Numbered from the stretch's first letter, positions 13,010 to 23,763 are shown. The stretch is DNA of 64,000 nt from Haliotis asinina (GCF_037392515.1 NC_090291.1:2196501-2260500); one strand, 5' to 3'. Notes: generated from the letters alone by a model not told the origin. A program made the numbers and translations.

Positions 13010-13119
13010 GCATAACGCCACTTTTAAGAACATTCCAGCAATATCATGTGGGGAATCGAACCCATATCTTCAGCCTGACGAGCGGACGCTTTAACCACCA
13101 GGCTACCCTTCTGTCCCGC
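13010..13119 (-). repeat. SINE family B, shortened
   Basis: The head with GGTAGCCTGGTGGTTAAAGCG is clear on the minus strand. The middle, between the B box and the AGCAATATT tail, is deleted. It sits about 110 bases beyond the RBIS stop codon, probably in its 3' UTR. Confidence 0.75.
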
Positions 13120-13228
13120 AAGGGACAGGAACAAATGTGCTCAAACGTACTTATGTACATGATTTATGAAAATAACTACAGTACTGCCTTAACACCACTT
13201 CGGCAAATGTTCATTGAGTGATTTCTGG

Positions 13229-14334
13229 TCAGGATGTAGTAGGCATGGCCAAGCTCTCCAGACTGTCCATTGCGGAGTCCACATCGGGCGGAGGTGGAGC
13301 GTCCACAGTCATCTGAAACCAGGAAGTATATTTCTGAATGGTGAACAAATTTCTCAAGGGGTGATGCTGTAACTAATTATATCTGTCAGATCAGCGTCAG
13401 CAACTCGCCATAGAGTTGCGTCCCTTGGGCACAGCAGAAACCTATACATGGGATACGAATCCCGGTTCTATCATGTTATGTTTCTATGTCTGTCGGCGTA
13501 ATACCCGTCCTCGTGACGGTGATTATACTGGTAAAAGTTTGAGACCCGCATTACTTTGGGATTTCTTCCGCCATTAAGCACACACGCCGTGATTTAACTG
13601 GAATACTTTCCACAACAGCGTTGAACGAAAGCTACAACACATGAGTACAGCACAAAGACTCTGCATCAGTACAAACGATTATTACATGCATACAACAATG
13701 ATGAACACTCACCGGTTTCGCCCCTGTCGACCTGGCAGACTTCTGTTTTTTCTCCTTCCCTGACAACACAACTTTATGCAGCTCCCCAAATTCTTTGTCG
13801 GCGCTGGCCGTCTTCGCTTTGTTATGAAAATTCATCTGAAAACGTGAAAATGCCATTTGTACTCCTTTGCTACTGGACTTACTAACGGGGCAGTGGGGTA
13901 GCCTAGTAGTTAACGCGTTGGCTTGTCACTCTGAGGACCCGGGTTTGAATATCCACATAGGTACAATGTGTGAAGCCCATAACTGGTGTCCCCCGCAGCG
14001 ATTTTGCGCGAATATTGCTAAAAGCGACATATAACAACCAAACTCACTCACTCGCTTATTAGCTCCGAATGTGCAGCAATGGTACTTTGCATCCCTACGT
14101 CTGTCACTTCCATAAGCACCGTCATCCATGAGGGACAACTTCCAATACAAGACAATGGGGCAACTGGAGGGTCCAAGTTTCGGAAACCCAGGTCCTCATG
14201 ACCTCTAACCATCATTAACCAGAACCATCCCGACATACTCGATCATCATATGTATCCATTGATCAAATATAACTTGATTTTTTAAAATGAACGTACCCAC
14301 ACGTCTTTGAATCGCGGTTAGAACTGATACACCG

Positions 14335-14391
<57 letters not shown>

Positions 14392-14794
14392 CGTGCGCGT
14401 GCGTGTTAGGGGTTGGGGGTTGAGGAATAGGGGGTGGGGGTTGAGGAATAGGGGGTGGGGAATGAGGAATAGGGGGTGGGGAATGAGGAATAGGGGGTGG
14501 GGATGGTAGGGGAACATAACCCAAAACACATCCTTACAGAAGGTGACATCCATAAATTCCAACTTCACATTAAATTATTTCATGACCCAGCAGCCCCTGC
14601 CCTCTAGCCCCACCCCAACAGATCAGAACTAAACTCACTCTACCCTACCACTTGTCCCTGTCAACCTCGGGACATCATCTCACCTTTTTTAAATTGGTCG
14701 AGATAGTTTTCGTCTTTCCCTTTTTGACTCCGGACATTTTGTGTGAAATTGAATCCTTCCGTACTCCATGGGTGATCTTGTTCTTCTTCCCCAT
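13229..14794 (-). CDS. RBIS: Ribosomal biogenesis factor RBIS (C8orf59 family), 3 exons, 105 aa
   Basis: Small basic nuclear/nucleolar protein that in mammals helps pre-60S ribosome assembly. Minus-strand exons are 14684-14794 (37 codons), 13713-13835 (41) and 13229-13312 (27 plus TGA), all GT/AG and phase 0. The N-terminus is Lys-rich (MGKKNKITHG...). The joined block ISTNLKK-MNFHNKA...EFGELHK matches the human TTNLKK-I...N...VNVQKELAH region as I remember it, and the end VDSAMDSLESLAM resembles VDEATRLMALL. Human RBIS is 100 aa. A good acceptor (CCGTGTGTCAG) lies just upstream of the ATG near 14832, so a non-coding first exon is likely; an NRF1 palindrome at 16580 may mark its promoter. Intron 1 holds a TG microsatellite, a G-rich minisatellite and a SINE. 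The Pro run PPPP opens the last exon. Confidence 0.82.
13888..14052 (+). repeat. SINE family B, full length, in RBIS intron 1
   Basis: Starts GGCAGTGGGGTAGCCTAGTA and ends CCAAACTCACTCACTC. The B box is mutated to GGGTTTGAATATCC. It lies about 50 bases from the RBIS exon 2 acceptor, antisense to the gene. Confidence 0.9.
14337..14406. repeat. (TG)n microsatellite
   Basis: Roughly 30 TG units grading into CGTG at the right end. It lies in RBIS intron 1. Confidence 0.95.
14408..14505. repeat. G-rich minisatellite, about 5 units of 20-21 bp
   Basis: Repeats of GAGGAATAGGGGGTGGGG. Each unit has one G5 and one G4 run, so four or more G-tracts are available for a G-quadruplex on the plus strand (the template strand of RBIS). 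Confidence 0.9.
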
Positions 14795-15099
14795 GTTGAA
14801 TGAGTTAACCACCAGCAACTCCCGGTCCCTGACACACGGAGAGAAGTCAACAAAAATATACATACAGAAACCTATAACGCTTAGTTAAATGTGACTTATG
14901 AACAAAATATTAGCCACAGGGGCTGGTGGAGGTAATGTGTCTCATAAACAAAATAATATTAATTTTGTTAATTGACTCTTCAGTAAATGCCCCATAGTCT
15001 TCAGTGTTGGCGAGGCGTTCCTTCCAATACCCGGGCCCAATACTTGTTGTTAAATTCACATACAGTGTGAGCTTACGCAGTTCAAGCCATTACACAATT

Positions 15100-15172
15100 G
15101 CTATGAGACGATTGCTATGAGGCAACTCCTATACGACAATTGCTATAAGACAATTGCTATGAGGCAACTGCT
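15100..15172. repeat. Degenerate short tandem repeat (GCAATTGCTATGAG type)
   Basis: About five imperfect units alternating ATTGCTATGAG and GGCAACTGCTATAC. Confidence 0.75.
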
Positions 15173-16120
15173 ATACAACTGACATTAGCTATTGTCTCCA
15201 TTTGGGATCAGGAATTACATTTTGTTCATCAAATTTGAAGAATAAAAGACTGGTAATACAAAAACAGTGGAAAAATATTCAATGAACATTCGTCAGTTGT
15301 ATTGCGGTTTATCTGTCACTGAAGAACGAAGTTCTGAGGTACGTGGCATGACATTTGACTTAAACAATGCTCAGAACTCACATCCAGTAATTCTTCGCAT
15401 CTTACGGTGCGTGCTCGCGGGGTTACATTGAAGATGAATTTCTGCACTACTTTGCGGGAACCAAGCACAAACCTCATTCAGATGAACTGCAGAAGGATCA
15501 TGCATCACATTGCTGAACAACATACTTAGATATCTTGCATGTGAACAGCTGTGTTTTGGTGTTCAGTTAAGAATTTGCCAATTTTCACAGAGTTTCATCA
15601 TTTATTGAAGTCAAGATGAAGTAATGATTTCAACATTACAAATTTGTTCTGCAAAACAGTATGGAATATTTCGCAAAATCTATTTCTAAAAGTTGACTGA
15701 AGTAAGTGGCTACATTTACACTAGTGAGCCTAATCTTTTGTTGGGTGGGATATGACACTGTGGACTGGAGGCTGGCCTCCGATGTCACGCTGTGTGGGAG
15801 AGGCAGGAGAGGCTGGCAAAGTTAATAACTGTTGTCTGTTGCTTCTCAAAAACACCTACGCAGAGAAATTGGAGTAAATATCTACAACATTAAAAACCCC
15901 ATCACGGATGTACTGATAAGTGATCGTTTACCCCCACACATTAAACGTTATCAAAGGCAATATGGAGTTTGCAGTAATGATGTACTTGATATTGATACCC
16001 TGCAGAGGGATCCCTACTGATGTATCAAATACGCAGTCATGTGACATCTACTTGATATTAATGGATATTAATGTTTGGATTCTTGTATGTGTGTTTGATT
16101 AGTCTCTGAACCATACAAGA

Positions 16121-16277
16121 CGGCGGGGTAGTCTAGTGGTGAAAGCGTTCGCTCGTCACGCCGAAAACACGTTCAAGTCCATACATGAGTTGACTGTGTG
16201 AAACCCATATCTGGTGTCCCCCGTCGTGGTTTTGCTTGAATAGTGCTGAAAGCGGCGTAAAACCTGATTCACTCATT
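16121..16277 (+). repeat. SINE family B, full length
   Basis: GGCGGGGTAGTCTAGTGG head through GCGGCGTAAAACCTGATTCA tail. The B box has drifted to CGTTCAAGTCC. Confidence 0.88.
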
Positions 16278-16559
16278 GAATCTTACAAGACACCCACTTG
16301 TGCCCAGGTCATTTTCTGTCGACCATCTTAGATGAAGTGAGTAAAGAACTAAAACAAAGTACTATTTTCCTCATCAGAAAATCATTGCAAGACTGTCCTT
16401 TGTTCGAAAACAAGACGAAATCAACGAAAAAATGCTTGTAAGTCGCATTTTTAGAGAGGTGTCATTGAGATCGGGTAGTGATGCTTGGTGACTTTGTCGA
16501 TATATGTCACTGATATATGTCACTGGATAACAGATGCTAAAGACTGACGAGCAGTTGAT

Positions 16560-16780
16560 CTGTACTGGTTCTTGGCGTGTGCGCATGCGCAAGTGTCTGC
16601 GATGCAAATCAACGACTGTTTCGCAGTCTTGACACTAAAACAGACTTCATAAAAACAATTTTTTGTTTTTCACAGTGCTTTATAGAACCCAACGTCCGTC
16701 TGTAAATCTGCATATTTCTGGATAGAGTTTGGCGAGTGTGGTTAAACAACCCGCTTTACAAAAACAAGCGGAAGTGGTAG
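16560..16780 (-). promoter_or_regulatory. Possible housekeeping promoter (NRF1 palindrome plus ETS site)
   Basis: A perfect palindrome TGCGCATGCGCA at 16580-16591 is the NRF1 consensus, and GCGGAAGTGG near 16768 matches an ETS/GABP site. Such pairs are typical of TATA-less housekeeping promoters. RBIS, transcribed leftwards from 14794 and probably with a non-coding first exon, is the nearest candidate target. The link is inference. Confidence 0.35.
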
Positions 16781-16987
16781 GATACTGTAAGAAACGCCTC
16801 CGGAGCACAAACCACAAACCAAGAGTACACAAAAATACATAAAACCTCAGTCAGCCTGTCCTACACTCACATCTAGTATACTCAAAACAGTTTCCTATTA
16901 CCAGATGATTAAAGCCTAAAAACTAGGAGCACAATGACAATATTAATTACAGCATGCACGCACGCACATGCACCTTCACTCACTCAC

Positions 16988-17068
16988 TCACATACATACA
17001 TACATACATACGTACGTACCTACATAGATACATACATACATACATACATACATACATACATACATACA
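16988..17068. repeat. (ATAC)n microsatellite
   Basis: Tetranucleotide CATA repeats with a short CGTACGTACC interruption. CACT repeats lie just before it. Confidence 0.95.
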
Positions 17069-17099
17069 AATGTATACAAAAATCAAATACGAAAGCAGA

Positions 17100-18789
17100 A
17101 CAGTTTTGTATCACGTGACGTATCTCCCCATTCCCTCAAAGCTCCTGGAAATTTCCTCAAAGGGGCTAAATACCAGAAAATTACTCCGGAAACAATGTCA
17201 CTACAACTTTACCTACATACTATTACTCCTCGGCTGTCCGAGCCGGGACAAAACGTGTTCAATGTGCCGAGAGAGACCTGTCAGGGCGGACAAGAGGGGG
17301 TCACGGAATCCGAGCGGGATGTCGCCATTGTTGGGGGTAAGGGCTAAAGGCACCGGCTATTTTCCCAGCATGATGATCTGAGATGGTGGCAGTCATACGG
17401 GGAGAGGGAGGGACAGGTGTCACGATATCACCGCGAGTTCATCATTGCATGCATTGACCGATATTGCTGTAGGGAAGTCAAGCTGGCGTGATTAAGTTTG
17501 CCTCTACTACCATCGCTTTGATGAGAAGGCCGGTTACATGGTGCGTCAGCTTCACGTGGGAGGGAGACCTGAAGAAATCAAGTTGTTTGCCACTTTGGTG
17601 AAATCAGGGAGCCTATATAGAGAGGGAGAAGAAACTCCTCGAAAAGCCGGTGAACGTATGTCTCGGGTCGATACGTAACCGGTGTAGCCAATATGGTGGC
17701 AGCGTAGTATTTAAGATTGAGCCCGGTTTGTTTTCAACAGCTGATTAAGTTCGCGGAGTGTTGTAACAACTGAAATCCTACATGTAGAAGATAGGTTAAC
17801 TATTTTGTCACTTCAGTTTAAGTCAAATAATTGGTATTAGTGTCGTATTAGGATAGTAGATGTGTAGTAAAGTTTCACATCGGTATGTTATAGCTCACTG
17901 GCTTCTATTCTGGATTCACCGCGAAGATAGACGAAACTGTGCCGATAAAAACTTCTTCCACACATTCGTTTAATTTTTAGAAGGAAAGCATACCTTTAGT
18001 TGAAAGGTATTTGCAAGTAATAGTGACAGTTTTATGGCTTAAAAGAATTGTTAGGGTGTAACTGAGGTGTATGACAAATATGACATTTTGCCATTGACAT
18101 GCTATACGCCGTTGTTTGGGTATTCCTTGTTACTTCCGCAAAAACATCTTTCACATACACCTGTAATTGTTATAAGGGGAATATGCTATCAGGTGAAATG
18201 TGTTTGCAAGTAATAGTGATAGTTTCATAAATTAAACAAAATGTTAGGGTGTATGTGATGTATGTGTAAAATATGACATATCGCGATCTGATCTGATCCG
18301 CCATTGATGCTTGTGATGTTTGAGGGTTATCGTTCCATAATGTCTTTCTTTCTTGTTGATCTTATTATTTGACAAAACTGGAAAGGTGTTTTAGAACGCT
18401 TTGAGAGAGTTTTACATTTTATTTTTGAGGGCAGTGGTACAGTGTCAGTTAACAGTTTGTTAACGTCCATTCCATTCCCCACATGCAATAAGATATCTAA
18501 ATTAATTATTAATGTAAACAAAAATGTCTCAAAGCAGATTTTTTAAAAGGACAGCTGATGTTAACACGTGTTCTCGAGATAATTTTGCGTTCTTTAACAT
18601 GTTTTGGGAGGGAAGGTCGCGGTGTAACATTTATTCTTTCATTCATTCACATGTACATCTTTCTTATATTCTTTTTCTTTACTCCGTTGATTCATTTACA
18701 TAATTCTTGCTCTTAATTCTTACTATAATTCTGGGATTTGAACCGACAATCATAAGTTCGAAAAAGTTTTGAGCGACTACGCGGTCTTG
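17100..18789. other. Intergenic; GC-rich patch with a TATA-like motif
   Basis: 17220-17560 is markedly richer in G+C than its surroundings, and TATATA lies at 17614-17619 in CCTATATAGAG. This could be a plus-strand promoter, but no exon follows that I can recognise. Two similar AT-rich paragraphs near 17990-18100 and 18180-18290 (AAGTAATAGTGA...GTGTA...TATGACAT) suggest an old local duplication. Confidence 0.3.
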
Positions 18790-18946
18790 TTGGGTCGGTG
18801 GTTAAGCCTAGTGGTTAAAGCACTCGCTCGAAAACCCGGGTACGATTTCCCGGATGGGCACAATGTGTGAAGCCCATTTCTGGTATCCCCCGCCGTGATA
18901 TTACTGGTATATTGATAAAAGCGGCGTAAAACTAAACTCACTCACT
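18790..18946 (+). repeat. SINE family B, full length
   Basis: GTTAAGCCTAGTGGTTAAAGC head, B box altered to GGGTACGATTTCC, and a tail with intact GCGGCGTAAAACTAAAC. Confidence 0.9.
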
Positions 18947-19310
18947 GATAGTACTTTGCAACAAACAATTCCTCTCATGTCTTATTACTAGCAAATTCTT
19001 TGAAAGAAACAACACATTTCACGAACACCAAGTTTGTGTGGGCGATTTCATAACAGCGTCGTGATAACTGCCCATACAACCGGGGTGTCATATGTAATAG
19101 TGAAGCTGTGCATTCCGTGTATACTAAGGTGGACGTGTTTAAAGGATATGACAAATATCCCCCGCAATAAAATTACTGAAGCATTTAAATAATTCGCAAT
19201 GCTCAAAACGTTTTCGGAATAAGTGACATTTCCACAAGTACATGGTTCGCATTCCTTCTCATTTTATTGTTCATGTCGTCACACGTGTAACTTCCGGACA
19301 GAAGGGGGTT

Positions 19311-19516
19311 TTAGCTACCATGCTTGTCTTACGAGGAACTAGCGAGATCGGGTGGTCAGGATCGCTGACTTGGTTGACACTTGTCATCGAATCCCATTTG
19401 TGTAGACAGGTGCTCATGCTGTTTATCACTGGTTGGAATTTTCCAGATTCGATATTTAGAGACCGCCGCCAGGTAGATGGATTATTGCTGAGTGCGGCGT
19501 GAAACTGTATACACTA
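19311..19516 (+). repeat. SINE family A, 5'-shortened
   Basis: Contains GATCGGGTGGTCAGGATCG, the TTGACACTTGTCATCG block and a tail GAGTGCGGCGTGAAACTG. Its tail joins directly to the RBIS-like fragment at 19517. Confidence 0.85.
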
Positions 19517-19595
19517 ACTCTACCCTTTGTCCCTGGCAATCTCAGACTTTCACCTCACCTTTTTCAAATTGGTCGAGACTGTTTTTGTCTTTGCT
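19517..19595 (-). pseudogene. RBIS exon 1/intron 1 fragment copy
   Basis: About 80 bases resemble 14639-14715: CTCTACCC, TTGTCCCTG, then CTCACCTTTTTCAAATTGGTCGAGA and a TTTTGTCTTT end. It covers the last ~13 codons of RBIS exon 1 (KTKT-STNLKK) and the adjoining intron with its splice donor. Because intron sequence is included, the copy arose from DNA and not by reverse transcription of spliced mRNA. Both edges touch repeat-tail sequence (GCGGCGTGAAACTG at left, TACGGCGTTAAACAACC at right). Confidence 0.7.
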
Positions 19596-19904
19596 ATAAG
19601 TACGGCGTTAAACAACCTACACATGAAAAAAACACGTTTCATTAAAAACTACGTCGCCGGAAGAGGTAGTACTCCCACCTAGTATCTGGTGTCATTTATT
19701 TGATGTGTAGTCAAGTGCATGATGTATTTTGTACTTTTATGTCTTCGAAAACAATCCTGTGTAATGTGGAATACAGTTCAATGAGAAACACGAGACCCAA
19801 GTATATGTAACCTTAGTACACCTCCTACGTGGACACGGAAACAGAATACACTCACGCGGTAAACACTAGCGTCAAGGAAATAACGACCATAACACAGGTG
19901 CCTG

Positions 19905-20036
19905 AGTTAGTTTACTTGGCTGCCGTTTAACGTCGCACTGAATGTTCCAACAATATGACGGCTATGACACAATCAGGTGATTGATATCATGAGCAACGAA
20001 CCACGCCGTACCGAGCCTGACCACCCGATAGATACT
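19905..20036 (-). repeat. SINE family A, fragmentary
   Basis: Tail-like GAGTTAGTTTACTTGGCTGCCG, then a gap, then GCCTGACCACCCGAT of the head region. The middle third is lost. Confidence 0.6.
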
Positions 20037-20059
20037 ACTGAAAATGTATTGTTGCATGT

Positions 20060-20219
20060 GGGCCGTGGGGTGGCCTAGTATGTAGCGCGTTCGCTCGTCA
20101 TGCCAAGGACCAGATTCGATTCCCCACATGGGTACAATGTGTGAAGCCCATTTCTGGTGTTCCCCGCCGTGGTATTGCTGGAATATTGCTAACAGCGGCC
20201 TAAAACACAACTCACTGAC
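20060..20219 (+). repeat. SINE family B, full length
   Basis: GTGGGGTGGCCTAGTATG head, B box AGATTCGATTCCCC, and tail GCGGCCTAAAACACAACTC. Confidence 0.9.
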
Positions 20220-20321
20220 TTGCACAAAGATTATAGGTAGTAATGTCTTTTGTTGTTTACCGCTGGCTGCACTCAGTCATATTGCAGATATATGACAGGT
20301 GCTTGCAAATTATCGAATATC

Positions 20322-20535
20322 GGCCCCCATTTCACAAACTGATTGTACCGCTGAGGTGATCGTAACTCCCATAGTGTAACACAGACATACGGCAGTCGTA
20401 CAGCTGAGGTGATCGTAACTCCCATACTGTAACACAGACATACGACAGTCGTAGAGCTGAGTTGATCGTAACTCCCAAACTGTAACACAGACATACGACA
20501 GTCGTAGAGCTACGATCACTTTGCGAAACGGGTCC
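20322..20535. mobile_element. MITE with terminal inverted repeats and internal 53-bp repeats
   Basis: Left end GGCCCCCATTTCACAAACTG and right end, reversed, GGACCCGTTTCGCAAAGTG. The inverted repeats (20322-20347 and 20511-20535) continue into TGATTGTA/TGATCGTA. Between them lie three 53-bp direct repeats (starts 20350, 20403, 20456) with GATCGTAACTCCCA. The size (214 bp) and lack of coding capacity fit a non-autonomous DNA transposon. I see no clear target-site duplication. Confidence 0.7.
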
Positions 20536-20685
20536 ATTGCCACTAAAAGTCCTACGACCAACGATCCAACATCCGGGTGCGATGTCACGCAATCCACCAA
20601 GTCACACAGCCGTACCACCTCAAGACTGCAGCTATTTCGAAATGCAATTTCTATCCACCCGTTGTAGTGACGTGCTTACCTCTGT

Positions 20686-20802
20686 TCAGTTGTGTCGGAA
20701 GAACTTGATTCCCAGCCAATTGAGGAAGATACAAAAAACGGCGACGATGATGGTGCTCGGTATCAGCAGGATGTAGTACACGACGTCCCCTTCCATACAC
20801 GC
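20686..20802 (-). CDS. Possible 36-aa single-pass membrane microprotein or last coding exon
   Basis: An exon bounded by an acceptor (TGTGTTGTTGCAG, ending 20803) and a strong donor (AGAG|GTAAGC, exon end 20680). From the ATG at 20796 it encodes 36 residues ending in TGA at 20686. The start is MEGDVVYY, then a hydrophobic helix of about 22 residues (ILLIPSTIIVAVFCIFLNWL), then a basic tail KFFRHN. The stop lies 6 bases before the donor, so a 3' UTR intron would not trigger nonsense-mediated decay. The frame stays open upstream to the acceptor (Ala-Cys-Met), so it could instead be the C-terminus of a longer membrane protein. I do not recognise a family. The hydrophobic frame is much more protein-like than the other two. 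Confidence 0.48.
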   Translation of the reverse strand, partial: ACMEGDVVYYILLIPSTIIVAVFCIFLNWLGIKFFRHN

Positions 20803-20907
20803 CTGCAACAACACACAGCTTTCTGAACAACAACTAGTGAGTGAGTGAGTGGCTGTGAAAGGTCTGTCCTCGCGTGACGAGTAGAGAGGTTTTATCATGA
20901 CATGACC

Positions 20908-21763
20908 GGGTTTATCAGATGGTCCATATCGTACACCACCCACTCAATAACAACATGAGCTGTTTATCAGATGGCCCATATCATACACCACCCACTCAAT
21001 AACAACATGAGCTGTTTATCAGATGGCCCATATCATACACCACTCACTCAATAACAACATGAGCTGTTTATCAGATGGTCCATATCATACACCACCCACT
21101 CAATAACAACATGAGCTGTTTATCAGATGGCCCATATCATACACCACCCACTCAATAACAACATGAGCTGTTTATCAGATGGCCCATATCATACACCACT
21201 CACTCAATAACAACATGAGCTGTTTATCAGATGGTCCATATCGTACACCACCCACTCAATAACAACATGAGCTGTTTATCAGATGGCCCATATCATACAC
21301 CACCCACTCGATAACAACATGAGCTGTTTATCAGATGGCCCATATCATACACCACTCACTCAATAACAACATGAGCTGTTTATCAGATGGTCCATATCAT
21401 ACACCACCCACTCAATAACAACATGAGCTGTTTGTCAGATGGCCCATATCATACAATACCCACTCAATAACAACATGAGCTGTTTGTCAGATGGCCCATA
21501 TCATACACCACCCACTCAATAACAACATGAGCTGTTTGTCAGATGGCCCATATCGTACACCACCCACTCGATAACAACATGAGCTGTTTGTCAGATGGCC
21601 CATATCATACACCACCCACTCAATAACAACATGAGCTGTTTGTCAGATGGCCCATATCGTACACCACCCACTCGATAACAACATGAGCTGTTTGTCAGAT
21701 GGCCCATATCATACACCACCCACTCGATAACAGCATGAGCTGTTTGTCAGATGGCCCATATCG
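20908..21763. repeat. 52-bp minisatellite, about 16 units, with higher-order structure
   Basis: GATGG recurs every 52 bp from 20918 to 21750 (exactly 16 periods, no indels). Unit core is CATATCATACACCACCCACTC plus a CAATAACAACATGAGC half. Units 1-10 alternate with period three (GGTCC, GGCCC, GGCCC with ACTC); units 12-15 alternate with period two (ATCATAC/CAATA, ATCGTAC/CGATA). It lies just upstream of the microprotein exon. Confidence 0.97.
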
Positions 21764-21825
21764 CCCACATTAAAATAAACTCAAACATCTTAACGCCGAC
21801 TACAGTAAGCGATTATCATAAGCAT

Positions 21826-21944
21826 GAATGAGTTTTGTTTTACGCCGCAATATTCCAGCAATATCACTGCGGCGGACACCAGAAATAGCATTCACACACA
21901 GCAATCATGTGTCAATCGAACCAGAGTCTTGGGTGTGACGAGGG
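21826..21944 (-). repeat. SINE family B, moderately diverged
   Basis: Tail GAGTTTTGTTTTACGCCGC at left; the head at right has lost its A box but keeps TCGAACCAGAG. Confidence 0.75.
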
Positions 21945-23087
21945 AACCCTGAAACGCCTTGGCAATCCTACCTCCCATACTGGCTACAAGACGTGCTACA
22001 TCGGACATCACCCTCACAACAGAAACACAGGCAGTTTATCACCTGTAAAAATATTGTCACACCATACAATTTCGGTAGTGTTTCTGTAAACCCAGACTTA
22101 AATTTAGCTCGACAAATCCAGTCCCGAAAGTGGGGCAGATTTGCGGCTGGTCTAGATATTAATTTGTTTTCCTTCTAAGCCAGCGGATTACCACGTTGAC
22201 GAGATGTTGCAAGAATAAACGTTGAACGTGTCACTGACGTTACAATCAATAGCACCGCAATTACAACGTGTAAACCATATGCAGTTGTCTGCAAGCCAAG
22301 TCAGATAAAAGAGACACAAGGTGCTTATCTATCATTACTGTATCACGTTCCACGCCAACACCAACAGCTCATTGTCTCAATGCTGCAGAAGGGTCTTATT
22401 ATCCCAACACAAAAGAAAACCACCCTTAAAACTAACAACAGACGTACAGCAGGTAAACAACACTGATCCTCGCTGCACCGGAAGATTAGCACCGATTATC
22501 TCCCCTGACACGGAGGCCACACCATCAGTCGGGAAACGTCATTGCGGATCACCTGACACAACTCAATGCGTTCGTTCTTCCCTAGGTGGGTGCCTACAGG
22601 TAAGAGGAGTTGGATATAGCTCCCATTCTGCAGGCGAACATGTAGCGGTCTGGTTAAACACACCAAAGAGACTCGCGTGACTTGAACAAATACATTTGAA
22701 CTTTGAGGTGGAGCTTAGACCCTTACTGAGAGAGCTACACACGTGATTAAACATGGATGCCGGTGTTTGTGAAGGGTCACCAATTCGGGGTCATTCGGTT
22801 GCCCCACCAGGAACTCGTACAGACCATGGTGTTCAGTGCAAACTGAAGTCGCGGTTTCATTGCTTCCAGAGTATACTAATTCTCCTCATCAGCCCGTGCT
22901 GGTCAATTCAGGCTCGGCTGTTTATCCATGTCGTGTTAAAGTAACCCGACAACATGGGATGGGTCATTGTTCATGATATCAATCACTGGATTGATTGACT
23001 AAAATAGTCACATTTCATCGTCGTCACATGACAGGAATATTGCTGGGGTGGAGTTACACATCAACTAAACATAACATGAACACCGTG
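21945..23087. other. Intergenic, nothing recognised
   Basis: A strong donor-like CTACAG|GTAAGAGG occurs near 22599 but no convincing exon surrounds it. Longest ORF (22321-22680) has no recognisable domain. Confidence 0.35.
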
Positions 23088-23230
23088 CGGTGGGGTAGCC
23101 TTGTGGTTCAAATGGTTTTCCAGGAAAATCCTGGTTCGACTCCCCACATGGGTACCATGTGTATAGTCCATCTCTAGAGTTCAATATTGTTGGAATATTG
23201 CTAACAGTTGTGTGAAAACTCCACTCACAT
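23088..23230 (+). repeat. SINE family B, diverged
   Basis: GGTGGGGTAGCCTTGTGG head and B box TGGTTCGACTCCCC. The stretch between the A and B boxes is scrambled. Confidence 0.85.
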
Positions 23231-23703
23231 AATTTCAGATTCTTCGCGTACGCTTGGATATAACGCACGGTGCTAAAAGCAGTCGACACAACGCCGACAA
23301 CGTGAAAACAGTGACAACTATAAACTTCTCTTTGGATGACACTGGACAACAGAGGTAGCATAAATCAACTCGTGAACCGGGAACATGAAAACCTCTTGTA
23401 CAGTTCAATCCATATTTTGTACGCGTGAAAACCACAACACAACAAAAGAAATTCTACAACTGTCAATTGAGGCATTCTTCAACTGTATACAGAGTGGAAC
23501 GTATTTGCAATTCCATTTCAGACTGACCTACTACCAAAATGTATTCAATGAATTTCGTTAAGGAAACGCGCTGTATGTTGCCCATTGATAGCACTCGCGA
23601 GGCCGACCGATTTACTACACTGTACTCGTGTACACAACACCTTCTGTCTGAATGAAACACCTTGGGAAGATGATAACGTTCCGCCATTAGTGCTTTTCGT
23701 CAG

Positions 23704-23707
23704 CAAA

Positions 23708-23762
<55 letters not shown>

Positions 23763-23763
23763 A
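23704..23763. repeat. (AAAT)n microsatellite
   Basis: About 15 uninterrupted AAAT units. Confidence 0.98.

Larger units (their letters stand above)
14833..16560. other. RBIS 5' flank or 5' UTR intron
   Basis: Holds degenerate 14-15-bp repeats (15100-15172) and a SINE (16121-16277). I could not identify a coding exon. Confidence 0.35.

Noticed and set aside
13888-14052. tRNA gene from A and B boxes in family B copies
   Set aside because: Acceptor and anticodon stems do not pair and the sequence continues into the SINE body and tail.
14263-14568. 101-codon ORF with PHPLFL and TH repeats
   Set aside because: Translation of the TG microsatellite and G-rich minisatellite within RBIS intron 1.
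16934-17347. 137-codon ORF
   Set aside because: Its N-terminal half is ATAC microsatellite translation; the GC-rich remainder has no family match.
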